A stretch of 64,000 nucleotides of DNA from Thiosocius sp942490985 (GTDB lineage: Bacteria; Pseudomonadota; Gammaproteobacteria; Chromatiales; Chromatiaceae): contig CALNYW010000003.1 in assembly GCA_942490985.1 (NCBI GenBank), forward strand, positions 124,001 through 188,000. The letters run 5' to 3'. The notes beneath the pieces were generated by a model, which saw nothing but the letters and a program-made list of their open reading frames with translations, was not told where the DNA came from and searched no databases. The translations under genes and the position numbers were made by a program. Below are positions 35,965 to 44,120 of this stretch, in pieces (within the stretch, counting starts at the first letter, position 1; the number at the start of each line of letters is the position of its first letter).

Positions 35965-37707
35965 GTGAGCGCTAGTGCGTTGGACAGCTCCGCCTTACCC
36001 CCAGACACTGCAACCGCGTCGCATCACGGCGACGCGGTTGGCGACTGGCTGATCAAGGCGGGCAAGCTCGATGTCGATCAGCTGCAGCGCGTCCGCGATC
36101 TTCACGCCGAAAAAGGCGGCCTGTTCGGCCCACTGCTGGTGCAACTCGGGTTTATCAACGAACGTGACCTCGCCAACGCGCTGGCTGATACCGGGAACCT
36201 GATGATCGCCGAACCCGGGGATTACGAAGCGGCCGCGGATGTCGATCTCGACCTGTCGACGGCGTTTCTCAGCCAGCACCTCGCGATCCCGCTTGCCGAC
36301 CAAGATGGCACGCTGTTGCTTGCCGTGGCCGACCCCGCCGATGGCTTGATCGAGTCGGCGATCGGCCTCGCTACCGGGCGGGATATCCGGCTGACCATCG
36401 GCCTGATCGGCGACATTCAGCGTGCCTTGTCACTGCATTACCCAATCGCTGCGCAACAGGTTGCGCGCGGCGAAGCGGATATCGTGGTCGATCGGGAGAT
36501 CGATGACATCGCGCAGTTGCGCGACATGGCGAGCGAGGCACCGGTCATTCGGCGGGTTAACCAAATGGTCTCGCGCGCGCTCGAACTGCGGGCTTCGGAC
36601 ATTCATATCGAACCAACCGAACGCGAGGTTGTCGTCCGCTATCGAATCGACGGCGTGCTCAGGCGCATCGACTTTCCCGGTGAACTGCCGCCGGCCGCCA
36701 TCATCTCGCGGATCAAGGTGCTGGCCAGCCTGGACATCGCCGAGCGACGCCTGCCGCAGGATGGACGCATCAAACTACGCGCCGATGGCCGCGAGATTGA
36801 CATGCGAATCTCAACCGTACCGACCCTGCACGGCGAGAGCGTGGTCATGCGGCTGCTCGATCGCGGTGATGTCAAGCTCGACTTCGCCTCGCTCGGCTTC
36901 GATGGCGAAGTGCTCGCCCAGTTCGAGCGCCTGCTCGACCGGCCGCATGGCATCATTTTGGTGACCGGACCGACCGGCAGCGGAAAGACCACGACCCTGT
37001 ATGCGGCTCTGTCTCGTCTCAATACGCCGGACAAAAAGATCCTCTCGGTCGAAGATCCGGTCGAGTACCAGCTCGATGGGATCAACCAGATCCCGATCCG
37101 GCCGAACATCGACCTGACGTTCGCGAACGCCCTGCGCGCGATCTTGCGCCAGGACCCGGATGTGATCATGGTCGGCGAGATGCGCGACGTCGAGACTGCC
37201 CGTATCGCCGTGCAGGCGGCACTGACCGGTCACAAGGTATTCTCGACACTGCACACCAACGACGCGGCCAGCAGCATCACCCGGCTGCAGGACATGCACG
37301 TCGATGACTACCTGCTGACCTCGACGATCGACGGCATCCTCGCGCAACGTCTGGTTCGACGCCTATGCCCGGCGTGTCGCAAGCCTTACCAACCGCCGGA
37401 TTGGCTGCTCGAAGAACTCGGCGCCGAGTCCGCCACCGCGAGTCCGCAGCTGTTCCAGGCGGACGGATGCCCGGCCTGCGATAACACCGGCTATCGCGGC
37501 CGCCTGACGATTCTCGAACTGTTGACGATGAACGATGCGCTACGGCGCGCGATCATCGACCATGCAGATGCCGACACGTTGCGCGCAGTCGCCCTGTCGC
37601 ATGGCATGAGCACGATGCGCACTGACGGCCTGCGCAAAGCCCTCGCTGGGCTGACCACCGTCGAAGAGGTCGAGCGGGTCGCACAGACCACGCTGCAGAC
37701 CGATTAG
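35965..37707 (+). CDS. gspE: Type II secretion ATPase GspE
   Basis: A 580-residue secretion ATPase with GTG start. The N-terminal MshEN-like domain (about 20-160) binds the inner-membrane platform. The catalytic half has Walker A GPTGSGKTTTLY, the Asp box with Glu-rich SVEDPVEYQLDG, Walker B IMVGEMRDVETA and the His box FSTLHTND. A tetracysteine zinc motif near the C-terminus (CPAC ... CPAC) is diagnostic of T2SS/T4P ATPases. It powers pseudopilus assembly. It is the first gene of an eleven-gene operon and is followed after four bases by gspF. Confidence 0.97.
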   Translation: MSASALDSSALPPDTATASHHGDAVGDWLIKAGKLDVDQLQRVRDLHAEKGGLFGPLLVQLGFINERDLANALADTGNLMIAEPGDYEAAADVDLDLSTAFLSQHLAIPLADQDGTLLLAVADPADGLIESAIGLATGRDIRLTIGLIGDIQRALSLHYPIAAQQVARGEADIVVDREIDDIAQLRDMASEAPVIRRVNQMVSRALELRASDIHIEPTEREVVVRYRIDGVLRRIDFPGELPPAAIISRIKVLASLDIAERRLPQDGRIKLRADGREIDMRISTVPTLHGESVVMRLLDRGDVKLDFASLGFDGEVLAQFERLLDRPHGIILVTGPTGSGKTTTLYAALSRLNTPDKKILSVEDPVEYQLDGINQIPIRPNIDLTFANALRAILRQDPDVIMVGEMRDVETARIAVQAALTGHKVFSTLHTNDAASSITRLQDMHVDDYLLTSTIDGILAQRLVRRLCPACRKPYQPPDWLLEELGAESATASPQLFQADGCPACDNTGYRGRLTILELLTMNDALRRAIIDHADADTLRAVALSHGMSTMRTDGLRKALAGLTTVEEVERVAQTTLQTD

Positions 37708-37711
37708 CGCC

Positions 37712-38935
37712 GTGGCCGCATTTCGCTACAAGGCGGCCAACGCCGATGGCAAGCTGATCGAGGGGCTGATCGATGCCGACGATCGCGACGGCGCTGCACA
37801 ATTGCTGCTGGCCCAGGGCAGCACGCCGATCCGCATCGACGGTGCCGGAACGGCAACACCGACGGCGGCGGGTGTCGCGCGCCGAACGGGCAGCGGCAAA
37901 CGCGCAAGCGGGCCGGCCATCGATTACTTCACCCTCGAACTCGCCACCCTGCTGCGCGCCGGCCTGCCGTTGGGGCAGGCACTCGATACGGTTGCCGATA
38001 CCAGCGACAATTCGGTGATCGCCGACCGGGTCGCCGCGGTCAACGACGCGGTCCGCAGTGGCCAACCGCTCTCGCGGGCCCTGCACGACGCGGGGCCGGA
38101 ATTCGATGCGTTCTATTGCAACATGATCCGGGCCGGCGAATCGGGCGGCGCACTGGCGGTCGCGCTCGAGCGCCTCGCCGATTTTCGCCAACGCCGCCGC
38201 GAGACCAGCCAGGCCATCGTTTCGGCACTGCTCTACCCGAGCATCCTGCTGACCCTCGCGCTGGTCGCGGTAGCCGTACTGCTGGCCTTCGTCGTACCGC
38301 AATTCACCCAGATGTTCGCCGACGTCGGGCGCGACCTGCCACTCCTCACCCGGATCGTCGCCGGTGCCGGTGACCTGGTCGCGAGCTGGTGGTGGCTGAT
38401 CCTCATGGTGCTCGCTGCCAGCGCCTACGCGCTGCATCGCGACTGGCAGCGACCCGAGGGACGCGCCCGCTGGGATGCCTGGCTGCTCGGCCTGTGGTTG
38501 GTCGGCCCGCTGCTGCGCAAGCTCGAGACCGCGCGCTTCGCCCGGACACTGGCAACCTTGTTGGAGAACGGTGTGGCGTTGGTCCCGGCCTTACAGATCG
38601 CCCGCGAGATCGTCGGCAACACGGTGCTGGTTGCTGTCGTCGAACAGGCCACACGCCGCGTGCGCGAGGGCGCCGGACTGGCCGACGCACTGGCCGCCAG
38701 GCGCGAGCTGCCGACCCTGGCACTGAAACTGATCGGCGTCGGGGAGCAGTCGGGGCAACTCGCCCCGATGCTCACCAAGGTCGCCGATATCTACGACCGC
38801 GACGTGCAGGTCGCGATGAAGCGGCTGTTCACGCTGGCCGAGCCGGCCATCATCATTACGATCGCGCTTCTGATCACCGTCATAATCTTATCGATTGTGC
38901 TTGTCATAATTGAGTCAAATAACCTTGTCTTTTGA
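37712..38935 (+). CDS. gspF: Type II secretion platform protein GspF
   Basis: A 407-residue inner-membrane protein starting at GTG 37712. It has two T2SSF domains (about 65-190 and 270-390) in a duplicated arrangement, with membrane helices in LTLALVAVAVLLAFVVP, WWWLILMVLAASAYAL and at the C-terminus (IIITIALLITVIILSIVL). It forms the rotor-like platform contacted by GspE. Its 3' end is close to the chosen gspG start and overlaps an alternative one. Confidence 0.95.
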   Translation: MAAFRYKAANADGKLIEGLIDADDRDGAAQLLLAQGSTPIRIDGAGTATPTAAGVARRTGSGKRASGPAIDYFTLELATLLRAGLPLGQALDTVADTSDNSVIADRVAAVNDAVRSGQPLSRALHDAGPEFDAFYCNMIRAGESGGALAVALERLADFRQRRRETSQAIVSALLYPSILLTLALVAVAVLLAFVVPQFTQMFADVGRDLPLLTRIVAGAGDLVASWWWLILMVLAASAYALHRDWQRPEGRARWDAWLLGLWLVGPLLRKLETARFARTLATLLENGVALVPALQIAREIVGNTVLVAVVEQATRRVREGAGLADALAARRELPTLALKLIGVGEQSGQLAPMLTKVADIYDRDVQVAMKRLFTLAEPAIIITIALLITVIILSIVLVIIESNNLVF

Positions 38936-38951
38936 GAATCGCGGAGACCCC

Positions 38952-39365
38952 ATGCCCCTCGCTCGCCCAGCCACCGGTTTCACCCTAATCGAACTGATCG
39001 TCGTTATTGCGCTCGTTGCGGTGCTCGCCGCGGTCGTTGCCCCCAACCTCCTCGGCAAGGCCAGCGAGGCGAACCGCAAATCCGCGTTGGTGCAACTCGA
39101 GAAGATCAGTAGCGTGGTGGAGCTATACCGCTTGGAGACGGGCCGTTATCCCGAGGAGCTGATCGACCTCGTCGAACAGCCGCAAGGCATGGAGCGTTGG
39201 CAGGGACCGTACTTGCGCAAGCGCTCGCAGCTACTCGACCCGTGGGGCAATGAACTGGTGATGAAGGTCCCCGGCGAAAAAGGCGCCTTCGATATCGTTT
39301 CGTACGGCGGCGATGGTCAGCCGGGGGGTGAAGGCGATGGCGCCGACATTAGCAACTGGGACTGA
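38952..39365 (+). CDS. gspG: Major pseudopilin GspG
   Basis: A 137-residue pseudopilin. ATG 38952 with GGAGA upstream was chosen over the in-frame ATG at 38910, which lies inside gspF. The prepilin peptidase site is TGFTLIELIVVIALVAVLA: cleavage after Gly, Phe+1 methylated, Glu+5 present. The C-terminal calcium-binding loop region of GspG (DPWGNELVMKVPG, DIVSYGGDGQPGGEGDGADI) is complete. It is the main fibre subunit of the pseudopilus. Confidence 0.96.
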   Translation: MPLARPATGFTLIELIVVIALVAVLAAVVAPNLLGKASEANRKSALVQLEKISSVVELYRLETGRYPEELIDLVEQPQGMERWQGPYLRKRSQLLDPWGNELVMKVPGEKGAFDIVSYGGDGQPGGEGDGADISNWD

Positions 39366-39840
39366 CGCGGCCGTAATTGCCACCCAACAGCGGATCTCGG
39401 TGGCCAGGGGGTTCACCCTCGTCGAGATGCTCGTGGCACTGAGCATCGTGGTGGTGCTGGCCGCGGCGCTGTCACCCATGTTGTTGCCCTCGTCGGCCCG
39501 AACGATCTCCGCGACAGCCGGCGAGCTGGTGGTCGCGCTGCGCGAGACCCGACGGCTGGCCCAGTCTTCTCGGCAAGCCCGCGAGCTGGTCGTCGACACG
39601 GCCGCCAAACGCTATGCCATCTCATCCAATGGCGACTGGCGAGAACTTCCGCCGGACAGTACCGCCGAAATCACGACCGCCCAGCAGCTGGTTCGCGACG
39701 ACGACCGCGGCGCCATAGCGTTCTTTCCCGATGGCAGCTCGAGCGGTGGACGTATTCGCCTTGGGCTCGACGGCCATGTTCGGCAGATTGATGTCGAATG
39801 GCTCACCGGGCGTATCGCGTTGGCCAGCAGTACGCCATGA
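39337..39840 (+). CDS. gspH: Minor pseudopilin GspH
   Basis: A 167-residue minor pseudopilin with peptidase site RGFTLVEMLVALSIVVVLA (Glu+5). Start ATG 39337 overlaps the end of gspG by 29 bases; ATG 39313 in the same frame is an alternative. The soluble domain follows the GspH pattern (ETRRLAQSSRQARELVVDT, IRLGLDGHV). It overlaps the next gene by four bases (ATGA). Confidence 0.9.
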   Translation: MAPTLATGTDAAVIATQQRISVARGFTLVEMLVALSIVVVLAAALSPMLLPSSARTISATAGELVVALRETRRLAQSSRQARELVVDTAAKRYAISSNGDWRELPPDSTAEITTAQQLVRDDDRGAIAFFPDGSSSGGRIRLGLDGHVRQIDVEWLTGRIALASSTP

Positions 39841-40226
39841 ATCGGGTCGCCGGTTTTACGTTGCTGGAGGTGTTGGTCGCACTGACACTGTTTGCAGTGG
39901 TCGGTGGCGCGCTCTTGGGGCTTTTCCAGTCCGGCCTGCGGGCGACCGGTCTCGGCAGTGACTACAGCCACGCCGCGTTGCTCGCCCGCAGTAAGCTCAC
40001 CGAACTGCAGGTCTACGCGACGCTCACGCCGGGCGTCTACGAGGGCGAGTTCGACGAGCGCTATCGCTGGCGCGTGACCCTTGCGGAGCGCCAGACCGAC
40101 ACCGATCCATCATCGTTGCGCGAGGTCCCGCTTGACGTCGCGTTGGAGGTGTCTTGGGGTGAGCTTGGCGACAGCCGACAGATCGCGCTGAATACCGTGC
40201 TGCTATCGGAAACGGCCGAGCAATGA
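39837..40226 (+). CDS. gspI: Minor pseudopilin GspI
   Basis: A 129-residue minor pseudopilin. ATG 39837 overlaps the gspH stop (ATGA). The peptidase site is AGFTLLEVLVALTLFAVVG, followed by a short beta-rich domain (YRWRVTLAERQ). GspI is thought to nucleate the pseudopilus tip with J and K. It overlaps gspJ by four bases. Confidence 0.93.
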   Translation: MNRVAGFTLLEVLVALTLFAVVGGALLGLFQSGLRATGLGSDYSHAALLARSKLTELQVYATLTPGVYEGEFDERYRWRVTLAERQTDTDPSSLREVPLDVALEVSWGELGDSRQIALNTVLLSETAEQ

Positions 40227-40942
40227 ATCGGCAAAAGGGTTTCACGCTGGTCGAGCTGCTCGTCGCGCTGAGTGTATCGGCACTCTTGATCAGCCTGGTC
40301 TATGGTGTGGTCGTGATCGGCCAGCGCAGTGTTCATTCGGTCGGCGCCAGGGCCGCTGAATCCGAGCAGATGCGTATCGGGTGGCAGTTTATCGATGCCG
40401 CCATCACGCGTGCCCAGCCGGTGAACGACCCGCAAGACGACGACAACCCAACCGGGTTTGTCGGCGACGAACAACGACTTTCGTTCATCGCCGATCAACC
40501 GGCCTACCTCGGCCCTGGCGGATTGACCCGGATTACGCTCGAGGTGCGCGACGTCGATGAACACGATGCCCTGATCATCATCCGCGAACCCTTCTCGTTA
40601 ACCCCAACCGAGGGCAATGATGACCCGCCGGAGGCAATCCTCGTAGACCGCCTGAGCCGCCTCGAAATCGGCTACTTCGGCATCACGGAAGAAGACACCG
40701 AGCCGGCCTGGCTAACGCGCTGGGAACAACAGAACACGCTGCCGGGACTCGTCAAGATTCGGGTAACCCCGCACGGTGCCCCGGCCTGGCCCGTTCTTGT
40801 TGCCAGACCCATGGGAGGTGCACCGGGCGCCAGGCTCGACGTGCCGGTGGATGAGGAGGGCGAACCGCTGCCTCAGGAACTGCTCGAGGAGTTCGACGAC
40901 GACTTGCTCGACGACGTGGTGGAGCCACCGCTCGATGCATAG
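40223..40942 (+). CDS. gspJ: Minor pseudopilin GspJ
   Basis: A 239-residue minor pseudopilin with cleavage site KGFTLVELLVALSVSALLI (Glu+5). The acidic C-terminus (EEFDDDLLDDVVEPP) is longer than in most relatives. It starts in an ATGA overlap with gspI and its last eight bases overlap gspK. It forms the I-J-K tip complex. Confidence 0.93.
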   Translation: MNRQKGFTLVELLVALSVSALLISLVYGVVVIGQRSVHSVGARAAESEQMRIGWQFIDAAITRAQPVNDPQDDDNPTGFVGDEQRLSFIADQPAYLGPGGLTRITLEVRDVDEHDALIIIREPFSLTPTEGNDDPPEAILVDRLSRLEIGYFGITEEDTEPAWLTRWEQQNTLPGLVKIRVTPHGAPAWPVLVARPMGGAPGARLDVPVDEEGEPLPQELLEEFDDDLLDDVVEPPLDA

Positions 40943-41870
40943 GCGCAACCGTGGCTTCGCATTAGTTCTGGTGATCTGGTCGCTGGTCATCATGCTCGGG
41001 CTAAGCGCCGGATTCGCCATGGCGGTGCGCCATGAGACCCGCGTCGCGCATGACCTCGTCGACATGACGCGACTCGATGCGACCGCCATCGCCGCACGCA
41101 ACCTCGCGCTGCTGGCGTTGAACCGTCAAGATGCCGAGCAGCGCTGGCGGCCCGACGGCGAAACTAGGACAATCCAATACGATGGGATGCAGATAGCGGT
41201 GCGGGTCAGATCGGAAACCGGGCGCATTGACCTGAATCGGGCGCCACGCCCGGTAATCGTCGGCCTGATCGAACAACTCGCCCCAGCGCGCGACCCGCAG
41301 GCGCTGGCCGACGCAATGATCGATTGGCGCGATCGTGACGACCGCCGGTCCGAGTATGGTGCAGAGCAGGATGACTATCGCAACGCCGGGCGGGGCTATA
41401 CGCCGCCCAACCAACCTTTTCGCTCGATACACGAACTCGGCCAGGTGCTCGGATTCGACGCCGACCTGGCCCGCCTGATGTCGCCCTACGTAAGCGTGCA
41501 TAGCCAACGACCGCGGATCAACGCGATGAGCGCCGACGCGGTCGTGCTGGCCGCCATTCCGGACGTCGACCTCCCCACGGCCGAACAATTCGTCGTCGCA
41601 CGGGCCCAGGCAATCCGCGCCGGCACGCCGCCCCCAGTCGATATGCTGCGCGGTGGGCGCCGGTTCATCGAAATGCGGCTCGACGTGCGCACCCTGCTGA
41701 TGGATATCGCGGTGCTACCCGACGACGGTCTCGCCGATCCGGAACCGGTATCCGTGAACCCGCTGTATTTGGAGCAAGTCGTAATGGGAATGGGCAAGGC
41801 ACAGCGCTATACGCCGCTGTCGCGTGAGGTCCTCCAGCCGACCGACGCCGAACCGTGGTGGCGGCCGTGA
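40935..41870 (+). CDS. gspK: Minor pseudopilin GspK
   Basis: A 311-residue tip pseudopilin. ATG 40935 gives the expected short leader MHRRNRG followed by FALVLVIWSLVIMLG; position +5 is not Glu, as is normal for GspK. The large globular domain includes the IDLNRAP region and helix-hairpin-like parts (LDVRTLLMDIAVL). It overlaps gspL through GTGA at 41867. Confidence 0.93.
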   Translation: MHRRNRGFALVLVIWSLVIMLGLSAGFAMAVRHETRVAHDLVDMTRLDATAIAARNLALLALNRQDAEQRWRPDGETRTIQYDGMQIAVRVRSETGRIDLNRAPRPVIVGLIEQLAPARDPQALADAMIDWRDRDDRRSEYGAEQDDYRNAGRGYTPPNQPFRSIHELGQVLGFDADLARLMSPYVSVHSQRPRINAMSADAVVLAAIPDVDLPTAEQFVVARAQAIRAGTPPPVDMLRGGRRFIEMRLDVRTLLMDIAVLPDDGLADPEPVSVNPLYLEQVVMGMGKAQRYTPLSREVLQPTDAEPWWRP

Positions 41871-42892
41871 CGCTCCGGCAATTCTTAAAGTGGTGGGGTG
41901 AGCAGCTGCTGTCACTGCTACCGGCCAAGCTGTGGCGCAACACCGCAGTACGGCGGCGCATTACATTTTTCATCGACCAGTCGAACGTCCAAGTTTCGGC
42001 ACCGGGGATCGGTAACGGCGAGCCGGTCAATCTTGGTGAGGCGCAGCTGGCGGGACTGCATGACAAGGTCGATGCGATCTCCGTACAGTTGGGCCCGAAG
42101 GACTACCTGGTCCGCCACCTCACCCTACCCAAGCTGGCCCTGTCCAACCTGGCCGAGAGCGTTGGTTATCAAATCCCGAAGCTGTTGCCGCTGAGCCGTG
42201 ACCAAGTGCTCTTCGCCTGTGGTGTTGCCGACCAACCGGCGCCCGACGGACAGGCCTCCGTGTGGCTGGCCGCGATTCCCCGACAGCGGCTTGCAAGCCA
42301 CTTTGCGGGACTTGATGTCGCCCTGCCGGTCAACCCAATCAAGCTGGACGAGCCACCTGCGGCGGGGCAGCCGTTGTCGTTCTCATGGCGGATCGCTGAG
42401 CGCAATCATCGTCAATTGCGCCGGCGTCGCGCACTCTGGCTGGGCCTTGCCGTCACCTGGGCCGCGACGATAACACTGCTGGTGTATACCCAACACCGAG
42501 AACGCCAGGCGCTACTCGAGATACACAGTACGTTGCGCAAAGAGGCCGCCGCCGTCAGCCAGCTACGCGAGCGGCTTGACGTCGCCGAGGCACAATTGGG
42601 CGCGGTGCTGCAACGGCGCCAGGAGCGCGTATCAACGCTGCAACTGTTGACCGAGTTGACCGAGACGCTCGATGACGGCACCTGGCTGGTCAATCTCGAA
42701 TTGCAGGGCGAAAAGCTGTCGCTGCAAGGCGTCTCGTCAACGCCGGCCGCGCTGATCGAGGCCCTCGATAGCTCGAACCTGCTGAGCGATGTCCGGTTCG
42801 AAGCGGCAATCACCCAGGCAAGTCGCGATGCGGGCAGCCGATTCAACATCAGTGCGAAGGTCCAAGGGTCCGCGCCGGAGGCCATGCCATGA
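41867..42892 (+). CDS. gspL: GspL/PilN-like inner-membrane assembly protein
   Basis: A 341-residue protein with a cytoplasmic actin-like N-terminal half (ITFFIDQSNVQVSAPG, GPKDYLVRHLTLPKLALSN), a single membrane helix (ALWLGLAVTWAATITLLVY) and a periplasmic coiled coil plus ferredoxin-like domain (LQLLTELTETLDDGTWLVNLELQG). The layout is that of GspL/PilN fusions, which link the ATPase to GspM. GTG 41867 overlapping the gspK stop was preferred to GTG 41855. Confidence 0.88.
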   Translation: MTLRQFLKWWGEQLLSLLPAKLWRNTAVRRRITFFIDQSNVQVSAPGIGNGEPVNLGEAQLAGLHDKVDAISVQLGPKDYLVRHLTLPKLALSNLAESVGYQIPKLLPLSRDQVLFACGVADQPAPDGQASVWLAAIPRQRLASHFAGLDVALPVNPIKLDEPPAAGQPLSFSWRIAERNHRQLRRRRALWLGLAVTWAATITLLVYTQHRERQALLEIHSTLRKEAAAVSQLRERLDVAEAQLGAVLQRRQERVSTLQLLTELTETLDDGTWLVNLELQGEKLSLQGVSSTPAALIEALDSSNLLSDVRFEAAITQASRDAGSRFNISAKVQGSAPEAMP

Positions 42893-43488
42893 CGCTGCCA
42901 ACCGGTCGCAGGGGCCAGTTCATGGCGGTGGCGATCCTGTTGATCCTGCTGCTGTTGAGCTACCAGCTCGTCGCGCTGCCGGCCTTCGAGGCCTTTTACG
43001 AGCGTGAGGACGCGATCCAGGACACCCAGAATCAGATCCGACGGTACCGGCACCTGCTTGCCCAGGCGCCGGCACTCGAGTCTTTCAGTGAACGCTATGC
43101 CCGTCAGCAGCCGCTGACACCGCTTTTGTTAACCGGCAACAACCCGGCGCTGGCGGGTGCGGTACTGCAGCAAAGCCTGCAGGACCTGGCCGCGCGGCAT
43201 CAGGTCCGCGTGTTGAGTCTGCGGACCCGCCCGGCCGAGGAAGAAAGCCACTTCGAGCGGATCGCGGTCGAGGCACGGATGCAGAGCAACATCATCGGGC
43301 TGCGCGACCTGCTCTACGACATCGAGCAGGCCGAACCGTATCTGTTTGTCGAAAACCTGGCGATTCGCACCCGGCCCCAACGACGCCGCAGAACCGGCCA
43401 GGACACACAGAGCCTGCTCGATACCAGGCTGGTCGTCTACGGCCTGCGTTCGCCGGCCCTGACCGCCATGTCGGAGCCGCGGCGATGA
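42889..43488 (+). CDS. gspM: GspM/PilO-like protein
   Basis: A 199-residue bitopic protein with one N-terminal membrane helix (FMAVAILLILLLLSYQLVAL), a coiled-coil segment and a ferredoxin-like domain. It starts in an ATGA overlap with gspL and ends in one with the next gene. GspM pairs with GspL in the inner-membrane platform. Confidence 0.9.
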   Translation: MTLPTGRRGQFMAVAILLILLLLSYQLVALPAFEAFYEREDAIQDTQNQIRRYRHLLAQAPALESFSERYARQQPLTPLLLTGNNPALAGAVLQQSLQDLAARHQVRVLSLRTRPAEEESHFERIAVEARMQSNIIGLRDLLYDIEQAEPYLFVENLAIRTRPQRRRRTGQDTQSLLDTRLVVYGLRSPALTAMSEPRR

Positions 43489-44120
43489 GACGGCCGACCG
43501 ATCTGCTGCTGCTGTGCGGCTACGCGGCTGGCCTTGGCTCGATCGCCTGGATACTGCTCACGCCGGCCGAGTCGCTGGATGATGCGATCGATCAGACCAC
43601 GCAGATCACGCTGCCCGCACTCGAGGCGCCGCCACCCATCATCGAAATATTGCAGGTCTACGATCCGATTATCGAGCGGCCGCTGTTCAGTGCAGACCGC
43701 ACGGCGGCGGTTGAAGAGACGCTCGTTGACGAGTCGCCAACCGAAGTCATTGCGGCCGAGCCCGCGGCTAGAATCGACGGCTTCCGCCTCACGGCTGTGT
43801 TTAGCGGTGCCGAGACCCGGACGGCACTTGTCGAGCTACCGACCGGCGACGCGTTGACCGTCCGCCAAGGTGACCGTCTGCAAAACTGGCAAGTGTTGGA
43901 GATCCAAGAAGCGCAGCTTGTGCTGAGCTATCGCGACCAGCGAAAGACCCTGATGGTGCACGACTTTGCCTATCTCGGCGACCCCAGGGTGGTGCCGCGC
44001 ACGCGCGCCCTGACCGAGCGCGCACTGCGTGCCGCGGAACGCCGCCAATCCAGAAAAAACCGAACTCAGGCATCATTGCCACGACAGCGCCGAGCTGAAC
44101 AGCCCGAGGAAATAGATTGA
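43485..44120 (+). CDS. GspC homology-region/GspN-like periplasmic linker
   Basis: A 211-residue protein with one N-terminal membrane helix (LLLCGYAAGLGSIAWILL) followed by a proline-rich linker and the motif YDPIIERPLFSADR, which resembles the start of the GspC homology region. A small beta domain follows (FRLTAVFSGAETRTALVELPTG). No PDZ domain is seen. It occupies the slot where a GspC- or XpsN-type protein would connect platform and secretin. The tail is basic. It overlaps gspD by one base (TGATG). Confidence 0.75.
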   Translation: MRRPTDLLLLCGYAAGLGSIAWILLTPAESLDDAIDQTTQITLPALEAPPPIIEILQVYDPIIERPLFSADRTAAVEETLVDESPTEVIAAEPAARIDGFRLTAVFSGAETRTALVELPTGDALTVRQGDRLQNWQVLEIQEAQLVLSYRDQRKTLMVHDFAYLGDPRVVPRTRALTERALRAAERRQSRKNRTQASLPRQRRAEQPEEID